6,398 nucleotides of DNA from Peptococcaceae bacterium UBA3933 (GTDB taxonomy: Bacteria; Bacillota; Peptococcia; Peptococcales; BICA1-8): positions 1 to 6,398 of the forward strand of contig DGEF01000113.1 of assembly GCA_002385805.1 (NCBI GenBank), read 5' to 3'. Shown here one piece after another: positions 1 through 4,880 of the stretch (the first letter of the stretch is position 1; each line of letters opens with the position of its first letter). A program made the translations under genes and the position numbers. Under the pieces are notes generated by a model, which was not told the DNA's origin, made no database searches, and saw only the letters and a list, made by a program, of their open reading frames with translations.

Positions 1-412
1 AAATAACACTTCGCATTAATGCTTCCGTTTCCGCACTTTTTTCCGCCTCTACTGCTTCTTCTTCCTTATATTCTTCTAATTCTACTTCCATATACGGATC
101 AAAAGAAGTAAAACGTAAAGTTTTTGCCCTATGTAATCCTTCCACTAATACCCTAATTGTTCCGCCAGGCAATTTAAGGATCTGTTTAATCTCGGCTACA
201 GTGCCTATTTTATAGATATCCTCAGCCTTGGGGTCATCAGTCTCAGCAGCCTTTTGAGTAGCCAAAAAAATCAATTTGTCTTGAATCATAGCCTCTTCAA
301 TGGCTTTAATTGACTTGACTCTACCCACATCTAAATGAATTACCATAAAAGGAAAGACTAAAACTCCTCTTAAAGGCAATACGGGTAGACGTCGCACATT
401 ATGAGTGGACAT
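1..412 (-). CDS. lon: ATP-dependent protease La (LonA), N-terminal part, cut by window edge
   Basis: First 137 codons of the cytoplasmic ATP-dependent serine protease Lon, which unfolds and degrades damaged and some regulatory proteins as a hexamer. Only the N-terminal substrate-recognition domain is visible. It opens MSTHNVRRLPVLPLRGVLVF and continues through the conserved stretches FMVIHLDVGR, AMIQDKLIFLATQ and LKLPGGTIRVLVEGLHRA, all typical of Bacillus/Clostridia LonA. The ATPase and Ser-Lys protease domains lie beyond base 1, so intactness cannot be judged. The ATG at 412-410 is preceded by AGGAGG at 425-420 with a 7-base spacer, and the PVLPLRG motif begins about nine residues in, as in B. 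subtilis LonA. It lies 90 bp downstream of lonB in the same direction. The region after residue 110 is strongly acidic (EEYKEEEAVEAEKSAE), a linker that varies in the family. Confidence 0.96.
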   Translation of the reverse strand, partial: MSTHNVRRLPVLPLRGVLVFPFMVIHLDVGRVKSIKAIEEAMIQDKLIFLATQKAAETDDPKAEDIYKIGTVAEIKQILKLPGGTIRVLVEGLHRAKTLRFTSFDPYMEVELEEYKEEEAVEAEKSAETEALMRSVI

Positions 413-427
413 TCTTTTCCCTCCTAG

Positions 428-446
428 AAAAAACTACTGGTTTTTT
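428..446 (-). promoter_or_regulatory. Small A/T-stem hairpin in the lon leader
   Basis: On the minus strand AAAAAAC, a 5-base loop and GTTTTTT form a perfect 7-bp but weak stem ending two bases before the lon Shine-Dalgarno (420-425). It could modulate ribosome access or simply be chance A/T richness. A further 7-bp inverted repeat (450-456 with 511-517, GTGCCCT/AGGGCAC) spans the lonB stop with a loop of about 54 bases. Neither looks like a normal terminator for lonB, so read-through from lonB into lon is possible. I found no convincing -35/-10 pair for lon in the 90-bp gap. Confidence 0.25.
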
Positions 447-502
447 AATGTGCCCTTATAATATTCGCTTGTTAATTGTTTACTCCTTCTTTGCGATTAG
501 AA

Positions 503-2200
503 TTAAATACAGGGCACTGCCGGTTTGGCCAGTTTAAACTGAGTAAGATTATGGTCATGATCATTCTCTTCAAAGGGTTTTAACAAAGCTAAAGAAATAA
601 CTTCTTCCAACCTTTCTACCGGAATAACCTTTATACCTTCAATTTTATTAAAAACCTCCTGCCAGTTTTCTTTAGGGATAATAACACGATCGGCACCGGC
701 ATGGCGGGCGGCTTCTACTTTGGCCACTACTCCTCCCACAGGTTTTACCTGTCCCCGGATAGAAACTTCGCCTGTCATGGCAATCTTATTATCAACAGGA
801 ATATTTTTTATGGCGGAATAAACTGCAGTGGCTATGGCAATTCCTGCAGAAGGGCCGTCATTGGGTACCCCGCCTGGAAAATTAACGTGAATATCATAAT
901 CCCTAGGGTCTACATCCAGGTTTCTACGCAAAACAGTTAAAACATTTTCTACCGAACTTTTCGCCATACTTTTGCGGCGAATCTTTTGACCACCCATACC
1001 GCTTAATTCTTCTTCTTCTACGATACCGGTAACAACCACTTTGCCATGTCCTTTTCTTGCCCTGATCACACTTACCTCTATTTCATTAATGGTGCCTAAA
1101 TTGGGCCCATAAATGGCTAACCCATTAACTAATCCTACTTGTGGCTGAGGAGCCACCTTTTTTTCCGGTCGCGGGGAGTATTGACCACTGTTCACCACCC
1201 ACTCTATATCTTCACGGGTAATTTTTTTTCTTCCTTCTGTTAAAACAATGCCGGCAGCTATTTGAATAATGTTAACAGCCTGCCGTCCATTCGTGGCATA
1301 TCTTTGGACAACCTGTACCGCCTCAGGTTCAATAGCAAAATTAATTTTTTTAGCGGCATTTTCAGCAATTATACCAATTTCCTCCGGTAAAAGTCCACGG
1401 AAAAAAACTTCTAAGCAACGGGACCGGATAGCAGGAGGGATCTCTTGAGGTAATCTGGTGGTAGCAGCAACTAAGCGAAAATCAGCAGGCAGGCCATTCT
1501 GAAAAATATCATGGATATGGCTGGGAATATTTGTATCCTCCGGACTATAATAAGCACTTTCCAGGATCACTTTTCGATCTTCTAAAACCTTTAACAATTT
1601 GTTTATCTGAATAGGGTGAAGTTCTCCGATTTCATCAATAAACAGTATCCCGCCATGGGCTTTAGTTACAGCACCGGGCTTAGGTTGAGGAATACCGGCC
1701 ATACCCATAGCACCGGCTCCTTGGTATATAGGGTCATGGACAGAACCAATTAGCGGATCTGCAATCCCTCTTTCATCAAATCGTGAAGTAGCCCCATCAA
1801 CCTCCACAAAATTTGCATCTTCCTTAAAGGGAGAATGAGGTTGTTTTTTAGCATATTCTAAAACTAAACGGGCAGCTGCCGTTTTACCTACACCAGGAGG
1901 ACCATAAATAATTACATGCTGGGGATTAGGACCACACAAAGCCGCTTTTAAAGCTTTTATGCCTTCTTCCTGCCCCACAATATCCTCAAATCTCTGAGGT
2001 CTTGTTTTTGCAGCCAGCGGCTCCGTTAATTTTATTGAACGCATTTTTTCCAGTTTATCCAATTCCTTACGGGATTCTTTTTGCACTGCTATCTTATTTC
2101 CCTGCTGACTTTTTAAGAGATTCCAAAAATATAAACCAATAACTATCGCAAAAAAAACTTGTATAAACCCTAAAATGCTGCCGATACTTCCTCCAAACAT
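503..2200 (-). CDS. lonB: Sporulation-type, membrane-anchored Lon protease LonB
   Basis: ATP-dependent serine protease of the LonB family, 565 residues (B. subtilis LonB is about 550). It lacks the large N-terminal domain of LonA and instead starts with one hydrophobic segment (about residues 5-28, IGSILGFIQVFFAIVIGLYF). That segment should anchor it in the membrane with the catalytic part in the cytoplasm. A charged linker precedes the AAA+ module: Walker A GPPGVGKT at 100-107, Walker B GILFIDE at 184-190, arginines in IRSRC (259, 261) and sensor-2-like NGRQAVN near 306. The Lon peptidase domain (about 360-545) carries the catalytic Ser451 in PNDGPSAG and Lys494 in GGVVAKVEAA. In B. subtilis lonB is transcribed in the forespore; the same role here is inferred. 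The ATG at 2200-2198 has AAAGGGG at 2213-2207, six bases upstream. It is divergent from sspF and followed by lon. The C-terminal tail after about 545 (hydrophilic, ending AVPCI) looks unconserved. Confidence 0.95.
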   Translation of the reverse strand: MFGGSIGSILGFIQVFFAIVIGLYFWNLLKSQQGNKIAVQKESRKELDKLEKMRSIKLTEPLAAKTRPQRFEDIVGQEEGIKALKAALCGPNPQHVIIYGPPGVGKTAAARLVLEYAKKQPHSPFKEDANFVEVDGATSRFDERGIADPLIGSVHDPIYQGAGAMGMAGIPQPKPGAVTKAHGGILFIDEIGELHPIQINKLLKVLEDRKVILESAYYSPEDTNIPSHIHDIFQNGLPADFRLVAATTRLPQEIPPAIRSRCLEVFFRGLLPEEIGIIAENAAKKINFAIEPEAVQVVQRYATNGRQAVNIIQIAAGIVLTEGRKKITREDIEWVVNSGQYSPRPEKKVAPQPQVGLVNGLAIYGPNLGTINEIEVSVIRARKGHGKVVVTGIVEEEELSGMGGQKIRRKSMAKSSVENVLTVLRRNLDVDPRDYDIHVNFPGGVPNDGPSAGIAIATAVYSAIKNIPVDNKIAMTGEVSIRGQVKPVGGVVAKVEAARHAGADRVIIPKENWQEVFNKIEGIKVIPVERLEEVISLALLKPFEENDHDHNLTQFKLAKPAVPCI

Positions 2201-2258
2201 AAATATCCCCTTTCTGCCAATCTCTTAAAGTAAAGTGAAATTAAACCTTAACTAAACC

Positions 2259-2288
2259 TAGTATGTTCTCTCTGAATAGTTTTTATCA
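2259..2288 (-). promoter_or_regulatory. Candidate forespore (sigma-G/F-like) promoter of lonB
   Basis: On the minus strand CATACTA (2265-2259) matches the known sigma-G -10 consensus CATWHTA exactly. It lies about 58 bases before the lonB ATG, giving a leader of about 50 bases. The -35 side is weak: TGATAA at 2288-2283 with a 17-base spacer only loosely resembles GHATR. A sigma-A reading is worse (CATACT is 4/6 and TGATAA 2/6). The call rests on the -10 match and on the known forespore expression of lonB in Bacillus. Confidence 0.35.
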
Positions 2289-2304
2289 TGTTTTTTCAAG
2301 TTTT

Positions 2305-2316
2305 TACTTCGAAGTA
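2305..2316. promoter_or_regulatory. 12-bp perfect palindrome in the sspF/lonB divergent spacer
   Basis: TACTTCGAAGTA is a perfect dyad near the middle of the 204-bp divergent region (2201-2404). If the two candidate promoters are right, it lies about 55-65 bases upstream of both start points, a place suited to a shared regulator. No known operator was recognised. A chance palindrome in A/T-rich DNA is possible, but the central CTTCGAAG is not A/T-only. Confidence 0.4.
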
Positions 2317-2335
2317 TTTTTAATAAAATTATGCA

Positions 2336-2365
2336 GATTGGGGCAAATTAATTTTAGTCAGATTA
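2336..2365 (+). promoter_or_regulatory. Candidate sigma-G-like promoter of sspF
   Basis: GATTG (2336-2340) and CAGATTA (2359-2365) are separated by 18 bases and each differs by one base from the sigma-G consensus GHATR / CATWHTA. A start near 2372 would give a leader of about 33 bases with the ribosome site at 2392-2397. Genes for alpha/beta-type spore proteins are classically sigma-G dependent, which supports the assignment. No sigma-A promoter of comparable quality was noticed. Confidence 0.45.
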
Positions 2366-2367
2366 GT
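2355..2367 (+). repeat. Left arm of 13-bp inverted repeat flanking sspF
   Basis: TAGTCAGATTAGT is the exact reverse complement of 2583-2595. This arm covers the candidate -10 element (2359-2365) of sspF. Pairing stops at exactly 13 bp on both sides. Confidence 0.8.
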
Positions 2368-2404
2368 TTAAATAAACTTCAAAAAATTTTCAGGAGGTAA
2401 AATT

Positions 2405-2587
2405 ATGGCTCGCCGCAGACAGGTAATGAGCGATGCTTTAAAGTTTGAAATTGCAAAGGAATTAGGCTTTGCTGACACTGTACTGCGTGACGGGGACTTT
2501 GGCAATGTGACTTCTCGTAACTGTGGAAACATGGTACGGAAAGCTATCGAAATAGCCGAACGCTCTCTGCAAAATAAGCCATACTAA
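2405..2587 (+). CDS. sspF: Small acid-soluble spore protein, SspF type (alpha/beta family)
   Basis: A 60-residue DNA-binding spore protein. Alpha/beta-type SASPs coat forespore DNA and protect it, then are degraded at germination by the protease GPR. The layout matches B. subtilis SspF (about 61 residues) end to end: basic start MARRRQVMSD, KFEIAKELGFADTV (13-26), a Gly-rich turn (GDFGNV, 30-35), TSRNCGNMVRKAIEIAE (36-52). The family's GPR site would be Glu15-Ile16 in KFEIA. AGGAGG at 2392-2397 sits seven bases before the ATG. It is read opposite to all neighbours, divergent from lonB and convergent with clpX; pairing with the spore protease gene fits forespore expression. Cys40 replaces the Ala found in B. 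subtilis SspF. The stop codon lies inside the right arm of the 13-bp inverted repeat. The family call is firm; the exact subfamily symbol is slightly less so. Confidence 0.92.
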   Translation: MARRRQVMSDALKFEIAKELGFADTVLRDGDFGNVTSRNCGNMVRKAIEIAERSLQNKPY

Positions 2588-2595
2588 TCTGACTA
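2583..2595 (+). repeat. Right arm of 13-bp inverted repeat flanking sspF
   Basis: ACTAATCTGACTA is complementary to 2355-2367. It contains the sspF stop codon (2585-2587), so it is partly constrained by coding. Without a T-run it is not a terminator by itself. Confidence 0.8.
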
Positions 2596-2600
2596 GTTTT

Positions 2601-2624
2601 TAGTGGCTGGTGGCTAGTGGCTAG
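2601..2624. repeat. 7-bp tandem repeat (TAGTGGC)
   Basis: TAGTGGC, TGGTGGC, TAGTGGC and a partial TAG follow directly on one another, 3.4 units with one mismatch. It begins 13 bases after the sspF stop. A unit-sized contraction or expansion here could vary between strains. Confidence 0.75.
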
Positions 2625-2648
2625 TTTATAATTTAAGCCACTGCTGCC
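2612..2648 (+). terminator. Possible weak hairpin after sspF
   Basis: AGTGGCT (2616-2622) pairs with AGCCACT (2636-2642) around a 13-base A/T-rich loop, and GGC (2612-2614) can pair with GCC (2646-2648) after an internal loop. No T-run follows directly, so factor-independent termination is doubtful. The bidirectional hairpin at 2945-2976 is a better stop for sspF transcripts. Confidence 0.25.
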
Positions 2649-2660
2649 GGCCAAATTTTA

Positions 2661-2710
2661 ACCACGGATACACACGGATTAACACGAATGGACACAGATT
2701 AACACTAATA
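2661..2710. repeat. Five 10-bp phased repeats (consensus RACACGGATT)
   Basis: Five consecutive 10-base units keep CAC at positions 3-5 and AT at positions 8-9 in every copy; the remaining bases vary. Similar ACACGGAT/ACACAGAT strings occur as dispersed intergenic repeats in various bacterial genomes (general recollection, not searched). GGCCAA (2649-2654) and TTGGCC (2712-2717) flank the array as an inverted repeat. Confidence 0.7.
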
Positions 2711-2775
2711 ATTGGCCTTGCGGCGAAAAAAATCGAGCTCTTTTGAATGAGCATCCGCTTTGTGTCTTACTGCAT

Positions 2776-2841
2776 GATGCATCGTATAAAAATATCTTCC
2801 ATTAGATGCATCCGGAAATATAAACATGCATCGAATGCATC
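2776..2841. repeat. Cluster of four ATGCATC boxes
   Basis: ATGCATC occurs at 2777-2783, 2806-2812, 2826-2832 and 2835-2841. The first two are the full palindrome GATGCATC. Because the core is self-complementary, the copies can pair with one another, for example 2776-2783 with 2805-2812. A related GCATCCG lies at 2751-2757 and again at 2808-2814. Function unknown. Confidence 0.65.
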
Positions 2842-2865
2842 TTGTAGTATTTCCCAAAAGCCTTC

Positions 2866-2887
2866 TTAACCTCAACCTTAACCTTAA
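2866..2887. repeat. 6-bp tandem repeat (TYAACC)
   Basis: TTAACC, TCAACC, TTAACC and TTAA run in tandem, 3.7 copies. It is a short low-complexity tract with no coding potential seen. Confidence 0.65.
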
Positions 2888-2890
2888 TCA

Positions 2891-2907
2891 TACGACAGAA
2901 GGTCGTA
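2891..2907. other. Small perfect hairpin (6-bp stem, 5-base loop)
   Basis: TACGAC and GTCGTA enclose AGAAG. There is no T-run on either side, so it is not a terminator. It lies three bases inside the right arm of the 12-bp inverted repeat and may be part of the same element. Confidence 0.4.
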
Positions 2908-2944
2908 ATACCAGCCACTAATAACAAGCCAATGATTGCTACAC

Positions 2945-2976
2945 AAAACCCTTGAGCGGATTCGCCCAAGGGTTTT
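2945..2976 (-). terminator. Factor-independent terminator of tig-clpP-clpX, probably bidirectional
   Basis: AAAACCCTTG (2945-2954) pairs fully with CAAGGGTTTT (2967-2976). After one mismatch, a further GCG/CGC closes a GATT loop. On the minus strand it starts one base after the clpX stop and ends in TTTT, which fits the end of the tig-clpP-clpX transcript. On the plus strand it also ends in TTTT followed by a T-rich tract, so it can stop sspF transcripts before they run into clpX. Confidence 0.85.
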
Positions 2977-2977
2977 A

Positions 2978-4246
2978 TTATGCGCTTTCTTCTTTTTTCT
3001 TCTTTTTCTTCTCACCAGTACCAGTAACAATTAAGGGTTCTTCTTTATCAAGAACAACTTCTTTAGTTACGATAACTTTATTAATATCTTCCCGGGACGG
3101 AATTTCGTACATAACGTCCATCATGATATTTTCGATGATAGAACGCAAACCCCGCGCCCCCGTTTTTCGCCGTAAAGCTTCATCGGCAATAGCCTCTAAA
3201 GCTTCAGGCTTAAATTCCAGGTTGACTTGATCCAGTTCAAATAACTTCTGGTACTGTTTAACCAAAGCATTTTTAGGTTCAGTTAAAATTTTAATTAAGG
3301 CTTCTTTATCTAAAGCATCTAAAGTTACGATTACAGGAAGTCTACCCACGAACTCTGGTATTAAACCGTATTTAAGCAAATCCTCAGGTAAAATGTGCTG
3401 TAAAATTTCACCTATGTTGACATCTTTCTTTGATTGCACATCAGCATTAAAGCCCATTGCTTTTTTACCAATACGGTTTTGAATAATCTTTTCAATACCG
3501 TCAAAAGCACCACCACATATAAACAAAATGTTGGTAGTATCTAGCTGGATAAACTCCTGATGGGGATGTTTACGCCCACCTTGAGGAGGAACGCTGGCTA
3601 TGGTACCTTCTAAAATTTTTAACAGGGCTTGTTGTACTCCTTCACCGGAAACATCACGGGTAATAGAAGGATTTTCCGACTTTCTGGCGATCTTATCAAT
3701 TTCATCAATATAGATAATGCCCTGTTCTGCTTTTTCCACATCATAATCAGCTGCCTGGATTAACTTTAGCAAAATATTTTCTACGTCTTCACCTACATAG
3801 CCGGCTTCAGTGAGAGAAGTGGCATCAGCAATGGCAAAAGGTACATTGAGTATCTTAGCTAAAGTCTGCGCCAGTAAGGTTTTCCCACTTCCTGTAGGTC
3901 CTAAGATACAGATATTACTCTTTTGCAGTTCTACATCCTCAATTTTCATGCCTAAGTTTATTCTTTTGTAGTGATTATAAACGGCTACAGAAAGGGCTTT
4001 TTTAGCAGCTTCTTGGCCAACTACATATTGATCTAAAATTGCTTTAATTTCTTTGGGCTTTGGAATATCCCCTAGTTCAAAGCCGGTTTCCTCACTCAGT
4101 TCTTCTTCGATTATTTCATTGCATAATTCAATGCACTCATCACAAATGTATACTCCTGGTCCGGCCACTAGTTTTTTAACTTGTTCCTGTGCCTTTCCAC
4201 AAAAAGAGCATTTCAATTGGCCTTTCTCATCCCCAAATTTATACAT
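2978..4246 (-). CDS. clpX: ATP-dependent Clp protease, ATP-binding subunit ClpX
   Basis: AAA+ unfoldase, 422 residues, normal length. Its hexamer recognises tagged substrates, unfolds them and feeds them into ClpP. All expected parts are present. The N-terminal C4 zinc domain has Cys13, Cys16, Cys35 and Cys38. Walker A is GPTGSGKT at 116-123, pore loop GYVG at 149-152, Walker B IIYIDE at 177-182, second pore loop RKH at 225-227 and sensor 2 GARGLRS at 363-369. The ClpP-docking tripeptide reads MGF (264-266) where E. coli has IGF. The C-terminus ends in six lysines (413-418) then EESA, encoded by a purine-only stretch. The ATG at 4246-4244 has AGGTGA at 4256-4251, a rather short spacing. It follows clpP by 22 bases, so the two are surely co-transcribed. 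The stop is a double TAATAA next to the terminator. Confidence 0.98.
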   Translation of the reverse strand: MYKFGDEKGQLKCSFCGKAQEQVKKLVAGPGVYICDECIELCNEIIEEELSEETGFELGDIPKPKEIKAILDQYVVGQEAAKKALSVAVYNHYKRINLGMKIEDVELQKSNICILGPTGSGKTLLAQTLAKILNVPFAIADATSLTEAGYVGEDVENILLKLIQAADYDVEKAEQGIIYIDEIDKIARKSENPSITRDVSGEGVQQALLKILEGTIASVPPQGGRKHPHQEFIQLDTTNILFICGGAFDGIEKIIQNRIGKKAMGFNADVQSKKDVNIGEILQHILPEDLLKYGLIPEFVGRLPVIVTLDALDKEALIKILTEPKNALVKQYQKLFELDQVNLEFKPEALEAIADEALRRKTGARGLRSIIENIMMDVMYEIPSREDINKVIVTKEVVLDKEEPLIVTGTGEKKKKKKEESA

Positions 4247-4268
4247 GGTATCACCTCGCGTATCCTAG

Positions 4269-4865
4269 CTAGGATTTAAGGGATCTTTTTTCAATAACCT
4301 CGTCAATTAATCCGTATTCTTTTGCTTTTTGGGCTGTCATAAAACGGTCCCGTTCTGTGTCTTGTGCAATTTTAGATTTTTTCTGACCGGTTCTTTCAGC
4401 TAGGATAGTATTTATCCTGTCTTTTAACTCTAATATTCGTTTGGCGTGTATTTCAATATCAGTAGCCTGACCCTGTGCACCGCCTAAGGGCTGATGAATC
4501 ATGATCTCGCTATTAGGTAGAGCGTATCTTTTACCTTTTGCACCGGCAGCCAGTAAAAACGCTCCCATACTGGCAGCCATACCTACACAAATAGTGGACA
4601 CATCAGGTCTAATATACTGCATGGTATCATAAATAGCAAAACCTGCAGTAATAGAGCCGCCGGGGCTGTTTATATAAAGGTGAATATCTTTATCAGGGTC
4701 TTCTGCTTCTAAAAATAACATCTGAGCAATTACTAAGTTAGCCACGTGATCGTCAATAACATCCCCCAGGAAGATTATACGGTCCTTTAATAACCTAGAA
4801 TAAATATCATAGGACCTTTCCCCGCGGTTAGTCTGTTCAACCACAATCGGAACTAACGGACTCAA
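4269..4865 (-). CDS. clpP: ATP-dependent Clp protease proteolytic subunit ClpP
   Basis: Serine peptidase subunit, 198 residues. Fourteen copies form the barrel that degrades proteins delivered by ClpX or ClpC. The catalytic triad is intact: Ser99 in GMAASMG, His124 in MIHQP and Asp173 in TERDRF, with the same spacing as E. coli Ser97/His122/Asp171. The start matches B. subtilis ClpP closely (VEQTNRGERSYDIYSRLLKDRI at about residue 9 onward), and there is no long N-terminal propeptide. Its start codon is TTG (4865-4863), not ATG. AAGGGGG at 4880-4874 lies eight bases upstream and abuts the tig stop, so translation is probably coupled to tig. No CtsR-type heptamer repeat was seen before it, unlike clpP in Bacillus, consistent with reliance on the tig promoter. 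Confidence 0.97.
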   Translation of the reverse strand: MSPLVPIVVEQTNRGERSYDIYSRLLKDRIIFLGDVIDDHVANLVIAQMLFLEAEDPDKDIHLYINSPGGSITAGFAIYDTMQYIRPDVSTICVGMAASMGAFLLAAGAKGKRYALPNSEIMIHQPLGGAQGQATDIEIHAKRILELKDRINTILAERTGQKKSKIAQDTERDRFMTAQKAKEYGLIDEVIEKRSLKS

Positions 4866-4873
4866 AGAAAATA

Positions 4874-4880
4874 CCCCCTT
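4874..4880 (-). promoter_or_regulatory. clpP ribosome binding site touching the tig stop
   Basis: On the minus strand AAGGGGG shares its first base with the tig stop region (TAA at 4882-4880) and precedes the TTG start by eight bases. The strong site offsets the weak start codon and decides the ClpP N-terminus. A ribosome ending tig stops on top of this site. Confidence 0.75.

Larger units (their letters stand above)
2600..2921. repeat. 12-bp perfect inverted repeat bounding the intergenic repeat block
   Basis: TTAGTGGCTGGT at 2600-2611 is matched by ACCAGCCACTAA at 2910-2921. Extended outward to 2596 and 2925, 15 of 16 positions pair. The enclosed segment is about 300 bp, in the size range of a MITE-like element. 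No clear target-site duplication was seen outside the arms, and the left arm is part of a tandem repeat, so mobile-element status is only a possibility. Confidence 0.5.
2588..2944. other. Repeat-rich non-coding region between sspF and clpX
   Basis: About 357 bp between the convergent sspF and clpX genes. I see no open frame with a ribosome site, no tRNA and no transposase. It holds, in order, a 7-bp tandem repeat, a hairpin, five 10-bp phased repeats, four ATGCATC boxes, a 6-bp tandem repeat, a small hairpin, and a right-hand copy of an inverted repeat that begins next to sspF. The mix looks like repetitive intergenic debris or a degenerate non-autonomous element rather than a gene. Confidence 0.7.

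Noticed and set aside
701..940. Open plus-strand frame of 79 codons opposite lonB
   Set aside because: It has no ribosome site, its composition looks like a shadow of the well-conserved LonB protease domain on the other strand, and no family is recognisable.
2661..2841. Possible CRISPR array
   Set aside because: The repeats are only 7-10 bp, with no constant-length unique spacers and no cas genes in the window.
2985..3013. Programmed frameshift in the A-rich end of clpX
   Set aside because: The runs do not give a proper in-frame slippery heptamer followed by a suitable structure before the stop; a lysine-rich tail is an adequate explanation.
2952..3230. Open plus-strand frame opposite the clpX 3' end
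   Set aside because: Its phenylalanine run is only the complement of the ClpX lysine codons, it starts inside the terminator hairpin, and it lacks a ribosome site.
3449..3457. ClpX docking loop MGF instead of IGF as a sign of altered ClpP binding
   Set aside because: The first position of this tripeptide varies among hydrophobic residues in ClpX proteins, and an adjacent intact clpP argues for a normal ClpXP pair.
3990..4000. Separate promoter for clpX or clpP
   Set aside because: The gaps are only 14 and 22 bases and are filled by ribosome sites; no promoter elements stand out, so co-transcription from tig is simpler.
4053..4268. Open plus-strand frame opposite the clpX start
   Set aside because: It is a serine-rich shadow of the ClpX zinc-domain coding region without a ribosome site.
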